From Paenisporosarcina sp049671445 (GTDB lineage: Bacteria; Bacillota; Bacilli; Bacillales_A; Planococcaceae): a stretch of DNA of 25,578 bases. The DNA is taken from the NCBI RefSeq assembly GCF_049671445.1, contig NZ_JBATUX010000019.1, positions 1 to 25,578 on the forward strand. The letters are read 5' to 3'. The position numbers and the translations under genes were made by a program. Every line of letters starts with the position of its first letter. Positions within the stretch are counted from its first letter, which is position 1. Below the pieces are notes generated by a model. That model saw only the letters and a list, made by a program, of their open reading frames with translations. It did not search any database and was not told the DNA's origin. Positions 1-6,334 of the stretch are shown in pieces.

Positions 1-511
1 AGTCATCACCATCTTGTCTAAGCATTAGATACAGTTCATATCTTGTAGAAAAACCCAAGATAAGTCCCTCTTTTGGTGTCACTTCAACTGTAACCATTTG
101 ATAACGATTTTTTGTCTCTTCATCATCTGCAGAGTGACCAATCGCTAACACCTTAACGTTTTGTAATAAAAGGGTTGCTGAATCATGCTGAGGTTCTTCT
201 TCTCCTGCTTCTTTTTCAGGTCCCTCCATAACTGCAATTACATCAACATATGACCCTGGTTTTACGAATCCAGCTATCCCTTGAACGTCGGTTGTAGCAA
301 TGGTCATTGCTCGTTTTCCTTCTGAAAAAGGAATCAATTTAGGCGCAATTTCTTCAACCTTTTCTTTACCTTTCTTCTCCTTGGCCTCTACTACTAAAGG
401 CTTTTCTTGTTGGATAGGTGGCTTTTGACTTTCTGTGACCTTTAAGTACAGCATTCCAGCAGCAATGATTCCAAACACCATGGCAATTAGCCAAATCTTT
501 TTCGTATTTAT
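1..511 (-). CDS. cpaB: CpaB/RcpC-type Flp pilus assembly protein (3' part outside window)
   Basis: Secretin-associated CpaB/RcpC protein of a Tad pilus system, envelope located. Seen: a K-K plus hydrophobic N-terminal segment (about residues 4-22), a K/E-rich linker, then a SAF-type core with GKRAMTI, GIAGFVKPGSYVDVIAV and later LLLQNVKVLAIG and VTVEVTPKEG, all typical of this family. The stop codon lies beyond base 1. The start is problematic. The only in-frame ATG (479-481) has no ribosome binding site and would cut the membrane segment in half. An in-frame stop sits at 524-526. Between them a good AGGTGAG (515-521) is followed three bases later by ATA (509-511). I place the start there tentatively. 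It is the fifth gene after flp, the prepilin peptidase, tadE and tadG, 28 bases after tadG. The family call is firm. The start could also reflect an ATG-to-ATA mutation or a sequencing error. Confidence 0.8.
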   Translation of the reverse strand, partial: MNTKKIWLIAMVFGIIAAGMLYLKVTESQKPPIQQEKPLVVEAKEKKGKEKVEEIAPKLIPFSEGKRAMTIATTDVQGIAGFVKPGSYVDVIAVMEGPEKEAGEEEPQHDSATLLLQNVKVLAIGHSADDEETKNRYQMVTVEVTPKEGLILGFSTRYELYLMLRQDGDD

Positions 512-539
512 AAACTCACCTACTTATATTTTTTGGCTT

Positions 540-1451
540 TTAATTTACAAGTTTTACCCCATAGATTCCGAAATTTTCTCCATGTCCAAATGAACCACCA
601 CGGACGATTTCAATAAACTTCCCTTTAGTTTCATGCTTACTAATTGATTCGATCCAAAATGCAGCAAATCCAACGACCATTACATCTGATTTTCCATTCA
701 CGTCCCATGTTTCAATAAGTGGTAAGATCACTACACGTTTACATGTATTATCAGCAGTTTCATATGAAGAACATTTCGAGTTGTTTTTTTTATCTTCTTC
801 TATCCTGAATTCAAAGCCAGACTCGACTTTACCCCAATTCTGCCCTGGCTCAGTATTAACTTCTTTACCAGCTTCAACCGTTTTTTTGGTCCCATACTTG
901 ATTCCTTCACCTAAAATATTTGCTCCATTTCCATCTATTGCAAGGTAGCCATAGTTACCACTGTTTCCTTCACCAGGTTTATCATTGAGGGCATAAGAAG
1001 CACCTTTTTTATAATCTATTTTCTCAAGGCCGACTGGGATAACCCCGTCTCCCTTCATTAATGCACCTTTTATTTCTGCTCGTGCCGTTGCACTAATATC
1101 TGTTTGGTTAAACCCTAGTATTCGAGCAAAAGTTAATTCTTTTGTAACTGTCTTTTGTATTTCAATAAAGTCTGTTCCAGTCGTTACTTCATTCTCGGTA
1201 ATTGTAAATCCATTCTTCGCAGCTAGCTTAATTGCTTCGTTTACAGCATCTTCATCAGAACTTCTCAACTCTTGTGCCCCGCCTAAAACGGCAGCATCTA
1301 ACGACTTTTGTAGAATACTTTTTTCCAGATAGAGCCCACCCACATCAACAACTAATGCGGTAAAGCCTATGATCATGAACATGCTTAAAGCTACTATTAG
1401 CATAGCCACACCATTTTGCTTTTTTAAAAGCAATAAATAGCTTTTTCTCAC
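540..1451 (-). CDS. TadG-like Flp pilus assembly protein (TadE/G-like N-terminus)
   Basis: Minor pilin-like protein of the Tad system, 303 residues. Seen: a short basic leader followed by a hydrophobic segment (about residues 14-38) containing NGVAMLIVALSMF and then VDVGGLYL, the signature of the TadG-like N-terminal domain. After it comes a region rich in Ala with KSLDAAVLGGAQEL, which is typical of TadE/TadG proteins. The C-terminal 180 residues are extracytoplasmic in the family and include a closely spaced Cys pair (KCSSY...NTCKR) that could form a disulfide. The GTG start shares its G with the TAG stop of tadE (TAGTG), and GAGGGTGG sits at the right distance upstream. This tight coupling means translational coupling with tadE. 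There is no vWA MIDAS motif of the kind found in long proteobacterial TadG proteins, so this is the short Firmicutes form. The family assignment is good; the exact role in the pilus is inference. Confidence 0.82.
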   Translation of the reverse strand: MRKSYLLLLKKQNGVAMLIVALSMFMIIGFTALVVDVGGLYLEKSILQKSLDAAVLGGAQELRSSDEDAVNEAIKLAAKNGFTITENEVTTGTDFIEIQKTVTKELTFARILGFNQTDISATARAEIKGALMKGDGVIPVGLEKIDYKKGASYALNDKPGEGNSGNYGYLAIDGNGANILGEGIKYGTKKTVEAGKEVNTEPGQNWGKVESGFEFRIEEDKKNNSKCSSYETADNTCKRVVILPLIETWDVNGKSDVMVVGFAAFWIESISKHETKGKFIEIVRGGSFGHGENFGIYGVKLVN

Positions 1452-1831
1452 TATTCCACCCTCATTACAGTTGTGTCTTCTAAATTAAAAGAGCCTACCA
1501 ATTGCCCAATAAAGGGCGTTAAAAAATCGACAGGATAGGTCAACTTTATCTCCACTTCACTACCACTAACTCTATTTACTTTGCCAGAGGGCGTTATGGA
1601 AATCCCCAATTTATCTTCATCAAGACCACTTGTAGCATCTCTTATTTTCAAATTAATTACAGCATCTTCTGATCCAACTGAAGCCTCCCGAGCAGCTTCT
1701 CGCCCAGCGTGATCGAGCGTTAAATACACATGAAAAACCCTACCAAAATCCGTGATACCAAATAAAAGCATCAATATAATTGGAAGAATTAATGCAGTTT
1801 CAACTAAACTTTGCCCTTTTTGAGACTTCAT
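1451..1831 (-). CDS. tadE: TadE-family pseudopilin
   Basis: Pseudopilin of the Tad/Flp system, 126 residues. Seen: a very short basic leader, then KGQSLVETALILPIILMLLFG. A Gly before Gln-Ser-Leu-Val-Glu, with Glu at position +5 of the mature form, is the prepilin-peptidase processing signature, followed by one membrane segment to about residue 30. The next stretch, HAGREAAREAS, is typical of TadE. In the family these proteins are cleaved by the TadV/CpaA peptidase encoded immediately upstream here. The ATG overlaps the TGA of the peptidase gene (ATGA, 1828-1831), and the TAG stop touches the start of the TadG-like gene, so the three genes are translationally coupled. Nothing appears truncated. 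Confidence 0.88.
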   Translation of the reverse strand: MKSQKGQSLVETALILPIILMLLFGITDFGRVFHVYLTLDHAGREAAREASVGSEDAVINLKIRDATSGLDEDKLGISITPSGKVNRVSGSEVEIKLTYPVDFLTPFIGQLVGSFNLEDTTVMRVE

Positions 1832-2337
1832 TGGTAGGTTTCCATTAAAAATGTTAGGAAAGCCCCTAAGGCGATTGGGATTGCATATGGAATAGAAATA
1901 GCAGTATGCTCCTCATCTTTATTCAACAAATATCCTTTTGCAGTTATTAAAAAAATCACCGAAAACAACATCTTTTTAAGTGTAAATATGAGTTCTCTTC
2001 TCTTTAACAAAATAAATAGAGCGATAATACCACCAATGATCCCCGCATATATACCTGTATAAAAAATGAAAAATGTCCCTTTCCATGCACCTATAGCAGC
2101 AAGTAACTTAACATCTCCCGCTCCAATTCCACCCATTAAAAATGGAATGATTAATAATCCCAGACCTACTAAAAAACCTTGTCCACTAAAATAAAAGCCT
2201 TCTAAACCAGCAGTGTAGAAATGATACATACATCCCCCAAGTATCGCTGGCAGTGTTACTATATTTAATATTTTCCGATCCTGAAAATCTGTAATAACGG
2301 AGATTACTAGAACTAGACCGATTATTAAAGTTGTCAT
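1828..2337 (-). CDS. A24-family prepilin peptidase (TadV/CpaA-like)
   Basis: Integral membrane aspartyl protease that removes leaders from the Flp pilin and TadE/G pseudopilins. Seen: 169 residues, almost entirely hydrophobic with about six membrane segments. The first catalytic Asp motif TDFQDRKILN has Asp17, and the second is the GxGD motif GAGDVK with Asp75, matching the A24 family. It lacks the N-terminal methylase domain of PilD/ComC, as expected for the short TadV/CpaA type. The ATG start is preceded by AAGGGAGATAAACCTT. The gene lies 62 bases after flp, separated from it by a hairpin, and overlaps tadE by four bases. Strong family call; substrate assignment follows from the neighbourhood. 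Confidence 0.92.
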   Translation of the reverse strand: MTTLIIGLVLVISVITDFQDRKILNIVTLPAILGGCMYHFYTAGLEGFYFSGQGFLVGLGLLIIPFLMGGIGAGDVKLLAAIGAWKGTFFIFYTGIYAGIIGGIIALFILLKRRELIFTLKKMLFSVIFLITAKGYLLNKDEEHTAISIPYAIPIALGAFLTFLMETYQ

Positions 2338-2365
2338 AAGGTTTATCTCCCTTACTTTATTAAAA

Positions 2366-2389
2366 TAGCCCCACTTTTAAGTAGGGCTA
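2366..2389 (-). terminator. Intercistronic hairpin between flp and the prepilin peptidase gene
   Basis: Reading the minus strand, TAGCCC pairs with GGGCTA and the inner four bases also pair, leaving a TAAA loop and a stem of about ten base pairs. It is followed by ATTTTAATAAAG, a weak T-tract. This looks like a leaky terminator or a processing/stability hairpin that would keep the pilin message more abundant than that of the assembly genes. The structure is seen; the attenuating role is inferred. Confidence 0.55.
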
Positions 2390-2399
2390 CTTTTGAATA

Positions 2400-2570
2400 T
2401 TATCTAGCATTTGTAAGTGCAGTTGCGATTGTCGTGAAAATCCTTACTAATTGCGGACCAATCAGAACAATAACTGCGATTACTGCGATAGAAATCATGC
2501 CCACTAACAGTCCATACTCCGTCATGGCTTGTCCTTCTTCTTCCCTTAAAAGCCTCTTTAATTGATTCAT
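2400..2570 (-). CDS. flp: Flp-family type IVb pilin
   Basis: Major pilin subunit of the Tad pilus, 56 residues. Seen: MNQLKRLLREEEG, then cleavage-site residues QAMTEYGLLVG with Glu5-Tyr6 of the mature pilin, which is the hallmark of Flp pilins. A single hydrophobic stretch of about 22 residues follows (MISIAVIAVIVLIGPQL), and the protein ends TALTNAR. A GGGGGT box sits nine bases before the ATG. A longer 60-codon reading frame overlaps it at 2404-2586 in another phase, but that frame encodes no pilin signature and is a shadow. The gene leads the minus-strand operon with the prepilin peptidase, tadE, tadG and cpaB; the ATPase and membrane genes expected for a working Tad machine must lie left of the window. 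In the family, Flp is processed by the neighbouring A24 peptidase and assembled into bundled adhesive pili. Confidence 0.93.
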   Translation of the reverse strand: MNQLKRLLREEEGQAMTEYGLLVGMISIAVIAVIVLIGPQLVRIFTTIATALTNAR

Positions 2571-2707
2571 CCAAATTTACCCCCAAGTATGGTTCGATTG
2601 TTCGGTTTAGCGAACTTACTAGAATATATTAAATTCGAACAACATCTAGTACTTAAGAATTAAATTTTTTCGTATAGTAAATAATATGAAATTGAGGAGT
2701 GATAAAT

Positions 2708-3079
2708 TTGATATACAAAAGCAAAACTATAAATTTAAATTTTAAGATTAATCATGCTCTTACCTTTTGGGAACGATTTAAAGGTCTTCTATTTTACAAG
2801 AAACCTATAGTTGATGAAGGTCTTTTGATAACTCGGTGCAACTCAATTCACATGTTCTTTATGAAATTCCCAATTGATGCGGTCTTTCTGGATCAATCGA
2901 ATACGGTTGTCAAAGTAGTTTCTCACGTAAAACCATGGTCAGTTATTTCTCCGGTCCGCAGTGCCCATTCAACACTCGAGCTACCTAGCGGAACGATCAG
3001 TAAGAGAAGTATTGGTGTAGGGGATACGATTATTCTAGAAGATTGCAAAGAGAGTACTTCAAAAATAAAAAATGCTTAA
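2708..3079 (+). CDS. DUF192-family protein
   Basis: DUF192 protein of unknown biochemical function, 123 residues from the chosen start. Seen: the family core runs from RFKGLLFYKKP through CNSIHMFFMKFPIDAVFLD and VVKVVSHVKPWSV to TLELPSGTI, and ends VGDTIIL, so the domain is complete and without a signal peptide. A GTG at 2699 is in frame, but it overlaps the GAGGAG ribosome binding site (2694-2699). The TTG at 2708 is eight bases after that site and is preferred. The gene diverges from the flp operon, with about 137 bases between their starts. DUF192 genes are sometimes found beside secretion or pilus genes; whether this one serves the Tad system is inference. The domain call is confident, the function unknown. 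Confidence 0.85.
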   Translation: MIYKSKTINLNFKINHALTFWERFKGLLFYKKPIVDEGLLITRCNSIHMFFMKFPIDAVFLDQSNTVVKVVSHVKPWSVISPVRSAHSTLELPSGTISKRSIGVGDTIILEDCKESTSKIKNA

Positions 3080-3100
3080 CCCCCATTTGGAGTTAAGCAT
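3072..3100 (-). terminator. Rho-independent terminator shared by convergent genes
   Basis: ATGCTTAAC (3072-3080) pairs perfectly with GTTAAGCAT (3092-3100). On the minus strand the stem is followed by TTTTTTATTTTTG, a strong T-tract, so it ends the 3108-3509 gene. On the plus strand the tail AATAACTTTA is poor, so termination of the DUF192 gene would be weaker. The stem includes the stop codon of the DUF192 gene. Confidence 0.85.
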
Positions 3101-3107
3101 AATAACT

Positions 3108-3509
3108 TTAAGTTTCATCAACTAGTAGATCCTCTAAATCTTCTTTCAAACCTATTTTCACTTCTTCCAATGCTTCATCAAGAAGTTCACCGATAATCTT
3201 GCTTCCAGGGATCTTAAATGAAATCGGCATCCCTAAGAAAGAACGTCCACATTCCCATATTTTTATGATGTACAAATTATCTAATTCGCCGCTTTCATCA
3301 ACAATTCCAATTGAAACGGAAGAACTGTATCCAGGGATAAAAGGATCGATTCCCTCTTTATCGAATCCTACATTCATTTCTAAATTTTTCTCCGCAAAAA
3401 CAGATTCATACTCATTTAACAAACTTTCAATATAGTCTTTTAATTCGAGTTCCGCTAAATTAACTCTAGCCTTTAAGTCTGGAGTAAAATCCCTCTGTTG
3501 GTATTTCAT
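3108..3509 (-). CDS. Conserved-looking hypothetical protein
   Basis: I do not recognise a family. Seen from the preferred ATG (3509): 133 residues, soluble, acidic, no signal peptide or membrane segment. The N-terminal half is helical and charged (LAELELKDYIESLLNEYE), the middle has beta-like alternation (SSSVSIGIV, NLYIIKIWECGRSF), and the C-terminus is strongly acidic and helical (EALEEVKIGLKEDLEDLL). An upstream GTG (3524) is in frame, but GGAGA abuts it directly; the GGGTGAT before the ATG at 3509 fits better. It lies between a DUF192 gene (convergent, shared terminator) and an HTH gene on the same strand, 33 bases from it, so it could be cotranscribed with the latter. Coding reality is supported by the ribosome binding site, terminator and codon pattern. 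Confidence 0.7.
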   Translation of the reverse strand: MKYQQRDFTPDLKARVNLAELELKDYIESLLNEYESVFAEKNLEMNVGFDKEGIDPFIPGYSSSVSIGIVDESGELDNLYIIKIWECGRSFLGMPISFKIPGSKIIGELLDEALEEVKIGLKEDLEDLLVDET

Positions 3510-3542
3510 AAAAAAATCACCCACTCTCCATAAAATTTGAAA

Positions 3543-4037
3543 TTATAATGTTTTTTGAGTGAAGTAATCCAATGCTTCATTGACCAAATAAAGATCGTGG
3601 ATATTATTTTCCACATGGAACTGGATAACCAAATCGAAGATGTTACTATCTGATAACGAATAACCCGCGGAACTTAATAGTGCATCAGTGTCATGTGTGT
3701 TCAATTGCAAGGCCAAAGCGAGAGCAATAGTGGTATTTTTGCCTGGGTGATAGTCAGGATTGGAACGAATTTTTGAAAAAAGCTTTCGATCGATTCCCGC
3801 CTTTCTGTAAATTTCCACATCACTTGCACCTGCATTGTCAATAAATTTAAACAACACTTGGTTCAATGTAGGTTTGCGATGGTTTTTTATATAGTCCTCC
3901 AAATCAATCGTCATACTTTCTGACTGCAAGGTGTATTCTACATCAATTTGAGATTCTACTGTGTAAGTGAACGTTTCATTATTTAAGTGACTCTCAATGT
4001 ACTCTTGCAACTCATTTAATCTCTGTTTATTAATCAA
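3543..4037 (-). CDS. XRE-like helix-turn-helix protein paired with vWA gene
   Basis: Probable DNA- or protein-binding HTH protein, 164 residues. Seen: an acidic N-terminal part of about 55 residues, then a segment (about residues 55-130) with KPTLNQVLFKFIDNAG, SDVEIYRKAGIDRKLFSKIR, TTIALALALQL and LLSSAGYSLS, which reads as a lambda-repressor-like (XRE) fold. From memory, the same domain occurs at the C-terminus of some Firmicutes macro-domain proteins and as a standalone protein next to small vWA proteins. The TTG start at 4037 has a strong AGGAGG eight bases upstream. It is divergent from the vWA gene with 96 bases between starts, and the shared spacer holds a 7-bp perfect inverted repeat, so autoregulation of the pair is plausible. 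The HTH call is by pattern only; the biological role is unknown. Confidence 0.7.
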   Translation of the reverse strand: MINKQRLNELQEYIESHLNNETFTYTVESQIDVEYTLQSESMTIDLEDYIKNHRKPTLNQVLFKFIDNAGASDVEIYRKAGIDRKLFSKIRSNPDYHPGKNTTIALALALQLNTHDTDALLSSAGYSLSDSNIFDLVIQFHVENNIHDLYLVNEALDYFTQKTL

Positions 4038-4056
4038 AAGATTCGCCTCCTAAAAT

Positions 4057-4073
4057 GTCGCTTTTCAAGCGAC
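4057..4073. promoter_or_regulatory. Perfect inverted repeat in the HTH/vWA divergent spacer
   Basis: GTCGCTT-TTC-AAGCGAC, seven perfect base pairs with a three-base centre, sits about 20 bases upstream of the HTH gene and about 60 upstream of the vWA gene. It could be an operator for the HTH protein or a small hairpin in the leader of the HTH transcript. No clear sigma-A promoter was identified on either side. Function is inferred. Confidence 0.35.
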
Positions 4074-4133
4074 CATATCGATTTAAAAACTGGTTATGAT
4101 TAGTTTACCAACAAAAGAAAGAGGATGATGACT

Positions 4134-4718
4134 TTGAATAATAATCTAACAGAAATTATTTTCCTGCTCGACCGAAGCGGTTCTATGTCTGGACTTGAAA
4201 GTGATACTATCGGAGGTTTTAATGCGTTTATTGAAAAGCAGTGCAAACTCGATGGAAATGTGTCCTTAACAACAGTCCTGTTTGACGATCAATACGAAAT
4301 ACTATGGAATGGCATCAATGCAGCTGGAGCGAAGCTTACCAAAGATGATTATTATGTAAGAGGCACAACTGCCATGCTTGATGCAGTTGGAAAAACAATT
4401 GTCGATGTCGGTCATCGACTTGCGAAAACAGCCGAAGAGCAAAGACCAGGTAAAGTCATATTTGTCATTACGACAGATGGGATGGAAAATGCGAGCCGCG
4501 AATTTACGCATGATAAAGTAAAAAAGCTCATTACACAACAGGAAGAGAAATATGCATGGGAGTTTATTTTCATCGGTGCAAACATGGATGCTGCAAAAGA
4601 AGCCAGCATCATGGGTATCCAGGAAGAGAATGCATTTAACTTCGTTGCTTCAGAAGTAGGTGTTGAATCCATGTATGAAATGATTAATGAAAATGTATCA
4701 AAGAGAAGAAAACGATAA
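4134..4718 (+). CDS. Small vWA-domain protein with intact MIDAS
   Basis: Cytoplasmic von Willebrand factor A domain protein, 194 residues, essentially the domain alone. Seen: the metal-ion-dependent adhesion site is complete, with Asp13-x-Ser15-x-Ser17 in LLDRSGSMSG, Thr78/79 in RGTTAMLDAV and Asp115 in ITTDGMEN. No signal peptide or membrane helix is present. Two ATG codons (4125, 4128) are in frame but directly abut the AGAGG box; the TTG at 4134 lies nine bases after AGAGG and gives MNNNLTEIIF, which resembles starts of related proteins as I recall them. It is divergent from an XRE-like HTH gene and is followed by a strong terminator, so it is monocistronic. Proteins of this kind (TerY-like) often act as metal-dependent scaffolds, but no ligand is known here. 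Confidence 0.88.
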   Translation: MNNNLTEIIFLLDRSGSMSGLESDTIGGFNAFIEKQCKLDGNVSLTTVLFDDQYEILWNGINAAGAKLTKDDYYVRGTTAMLDAVGKTIVDVGHRLAKTAEEQRPGKVIFVITTDGMENASREFTHDKVKKLITQQEEKYAWEFIFIGANMDAAKEASIMGIQEENAFNFVASEVGVESMYEMINENVSKRRKR

Positions 4719-4759
4719 TTTATGCGAATGAAAGATGTATACTTTATGTAAATGACAAG

Positions 4760-4790
4760 GCGGCCGAAGATGCATTCGGCCGCACTTTTA
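4760..4790 (+). terminator. Rho-independent terminator, GCGGCCGAA type
   Basis: GCGGCCGAA (4760-4768) pairs perfectly with TTCGGCCGC (4775-4783), six-base loop GATGCA, followed by ACTTTTATTTC. It terminates the vWA gene. Nearly the same stem and loop recur at 6280-6303 and 24430-24455 behind unrelated genes. Confidence 0.9.
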
Positions 4791-4858
4791 TTTCATTTTA
4801 ATTTCTCGGAAAGACCTAAAATACTTCAGGGAACATTTTAATCGTTAGTAATATATGT

Positions 4859-4890
4859 GTGTCCTGATTGTCAACCACTATCAGGACACA
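4859..4890. terminator. Hairpin at the 3' end of the small membrane protein gene
   Basis: TGTCCTGAT (4860-4868) pairs with ATCAGGACA (4880-4888), with neighbouring bases extending the stem. It covers the stop codon of the minus-strand gene. Neither side has a long T-tract (CATTTAG on plus, CACATATATTAC on minus), so it may be a weak terminator or a 3'-end protecting structure. Confidence 0.5.
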
Positions 4891-5180
4891 TTTAGCAGAT
4901 TCCAATATAAAGTAAAATAACCAACCATAACAATCAATGAAAATATAAATGCCCATAGCGCATTTTCTCTAATGCTTTTTTTTCTTATCGCAGAAAATAG
5001 AAAAACCAATAGGTTAGGAGACGCTCCAACGCTAGAAAAGAACAGTATAAATTTAATCATTTCACTTTTAGAGGGATGGCCAGTTCCTCCACCAATCCCC
5101 ATGACGGCGATGAATAACATCATTAAATGAAAGACAATTAAAAGGATATTAATTAGCAAATACTTCTTAAACGTTTTCAA
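4881..5180 (-). CDS. Small integral membrane protein, unknown family
   Basis: I do not recognise a family. Seen: 99 residues with three predicted membrane segments, roughly residues 8-30 (LLINILLIVFHLMMLFIAVM), 42-64 and 74-95, separated by a short Gly-rich loop (GIGGGTGHPSKSE) and a basic loop (IRKKSIREN). By the positive-inside rule the second loop would be cytoplasmic. It starts at TTG 5180, with AGGTGGGG upstream. It lies 55 bases after a 39-codon gene for a single-span peptide on the same strand, and that gene is 33 bases after an alpha/beta hydrolase gene, so the three may share a transcript. No function is claimed. Confidence 0.65.
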   Translation of the reverse strand: MKTFKKYLLINILLIVFHLMMLFIAVMGIGGGTGHPSKSEMIKFILFFSSVGASPNLLVFLFSAIRKKSIRENALWAFIFSLIVMVGYFTLYWNLLNVS

Positions 5181-5235
5181 AGTTCCCCACCTTTTTCATT
5201 TCACTATGTTCTAGTATCTATAGAAAGATTTATAG

Positions 5236-5355
5236 TTAAATAATGCCTTTTTCTCTATTTAGTCTCTCCACTTCGTTTTCCAAATAATTTAAACGTCTAT
5301 TTATTCTATAAATAATCGGCAAATATGCAATTACAACAATGATTAACAATCCCAT
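5236..5355 (-). CDS. Single-span membrane peptide with short coiled coil (39 aa)
   Basis: Small reading frame of 39 residues. Seen: MGLLIIVVIAYLPIIYRINR, a membrane segment of about 16 hydrophobic residues, followed by RLNYLENEVERLNREKGII, in which Leu, Val and Ile fall at heptad-like positions among charged residues. An AAAAGGGAGC box stands at a good distance before the ATG. This architecture (membrane anchor plus cytoplasmic coiled coil) is common among small Bacillus membrane proteins that recruit partners. It lies between the hydrolase gene and the three-span membrane protein gene on the same strand. No homologue is known to me; the ribosome binding site and non-random composition support that it is real. 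Confidence 0.6.
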   Translation of the reverse strand: MGLLIIVVIAYLPIIYRINRRLNYLENEVERLNREKGII

Positions 5356-5388
5356 TATCTAAGCTCCCTTTTGATATCGATAAGATAA

Positions 5389-6111
5389 TTAAACTTTATC
5401 TCCCTTATTTAAAAACAGTTCTAATACTTTCGTATAGATTTCAGTTTGATCAGAATGAATTAAGTGCCCTGCAAAAGGAATGATGGATACGTGAACGTTT
5501 TCTTTCGTTAACGGATACACGATAGCCCCTTTGGTCTCATCCTTATTTCCTTCACCAACCATATATAGAACTGGACATGCAATAGCATCCAAATCTTTTG
5601 TCTCTTCAAATGGATACCATTCTTCATTTCTCCCCATATAGAGGAACTGTTTCCAATCGGACATATGTATACTGTCAAAATACCTTACCGTTTCTTCTTG
5701 CAGTAATAATTGAGTCTGACCTTCTACGTTTTCATTGTGTAATTCCAACCAGTTTTCTGGTTTCACAGGTAAAACACCAGAAATACATAAACTTTTTGCT
5801 TTATGCGGGTACATTTTTGTAAAGTATAAACCTACTAAAGCCCCTAAAGAACACCCGACAATATGCGCTGATTCCACTTCTAAGTGTTCGAGCGTTTCAA
5901 GCAAATCTTCTGCTGAGTCCTCAAAAAAATTCGAAAAGTCATTTTCAATTGATTTCCCATGTCCTCTTAAATCAGGGAGAATGACTTTAAATTTATTTTT
6001 AAAATATTCTCTCTGATACTCAAAATCAAGTAAACCAGTTTGCAATCCTGTATGAAGGAATACAATAGGTTCTCCACTACCTAAAACTTCAGTATGTAAT
6101 ATCAATGTCAT
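5389..6111 (-). CDS. Alpha/beta-fold hydrolase
   Basis: Cytoplasmic alpha/beta hydrolase, 240 residues, the normal length for a single-domain member. Seen: oxyanion-hole HTG at residues 20-22 (IVFLHTGLQTG), DLRGHGKS at 47-54, nucleophile Ser88 in the elbow VGCSLGALVG, likely acid Asp191 or a nearby Glu in MVGEGNKDET, and His216 in PFAGHLIH. The catalytic triad therefore looks complete. The substrate cannot be read from the sequence; relatives include esterases, haloperoxidase-like and meta-cleavage-type hydrolases. The ATG at 6111 touches its GTGGG box, so the TTG two codons later (6105), at a better distance, may be the actual start. It is preceded by a tiny reading frame and followed by two small membrane protein genes. 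Confidence 0.85.
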   Translation of the reverse strand: MTLILHTEVLGSGEPIVFLHTGLQTGLLDFEYQREYFKNKFKVILPDLRGHGKSIENDFSNFFEDSAEDLLETLEHLEVESAHIVGCSLGALVGLYFTKMYPHKAKSLCISGVLPVKPENWLELHNENVEGQTQLLLQEETVRYFDSIHMSDWKQFLYMGRNEEWYPFEETKDLDAIACPVLYMVGEGNKDETKGAIVYPLTKENVHVSIIPFAGHLIHSDQTEIYTKVLELFLNKGDKV

Positions 6112-6148
6112 CCCACTTTTCTATGTTTTATCACTGATTCGATTCATT

Positions 6149-6235
6149 TTATTCTTGATCTTCTGTAAGACTATATAAATGAATCTGGTTATTTATTACA
6201 TTCGATACAAACGTCGAAATCCCTTTAAATTCCAT
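6149..6235 (-). CDS. Possible 28-residue peptide upstream of the hydrolase
   Basis: Short frame beginning MEFKGISTFVSN, with AAAGAGGTAATGAA directly before the ATG at good spacing, and ending LYSLTEDQE. It is soluble and mildly acidic, without hydrophobic segment. It lies 37 bases before the hydrolase gene and could be a leader peptide or a small protein. The ribosome binding site is the main evidence, so confidence is low. Confidence 0.3.
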   Translation of the reverse strand: MEFKGISTFVSNVINNQIHLYSLTEDQE

Positions 6236-6269
6236 TTCATTACCTCTTTGATACTCTATGATTTGAAAC

Positions 6270-6303
6270 CTCAAGAAAAGCGACCGAAGATCATTTCGGC
6301 CGC
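6270..6303 (-). terminator. Rho-independent terminator of the sugar regulatory operon
   Basis: On the minus strand GCGGCCGAA pairs with TTCGGTCGC (one G-T wobble), followed by TTTTCTTGAGG. It lies about 30 bases after the xylF stop. It is a close relative of the terminators at 4760 and 24430, sharing the CCGAAGAT loop side. Confidence 0.85.
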
Positions 6304-6334
6304 TCATGGATTACCTATATAGTTTTGCAATCCG

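Noticed and set aside
2404..2586. A 60-codon minus-strand frame starting upstream of the pilin gene
   Set aside because: It is in a different phase from the 56-residue Flp pilin, has no family signature and low-complexity Ser/Asp composition; the pilin frame explains the region.
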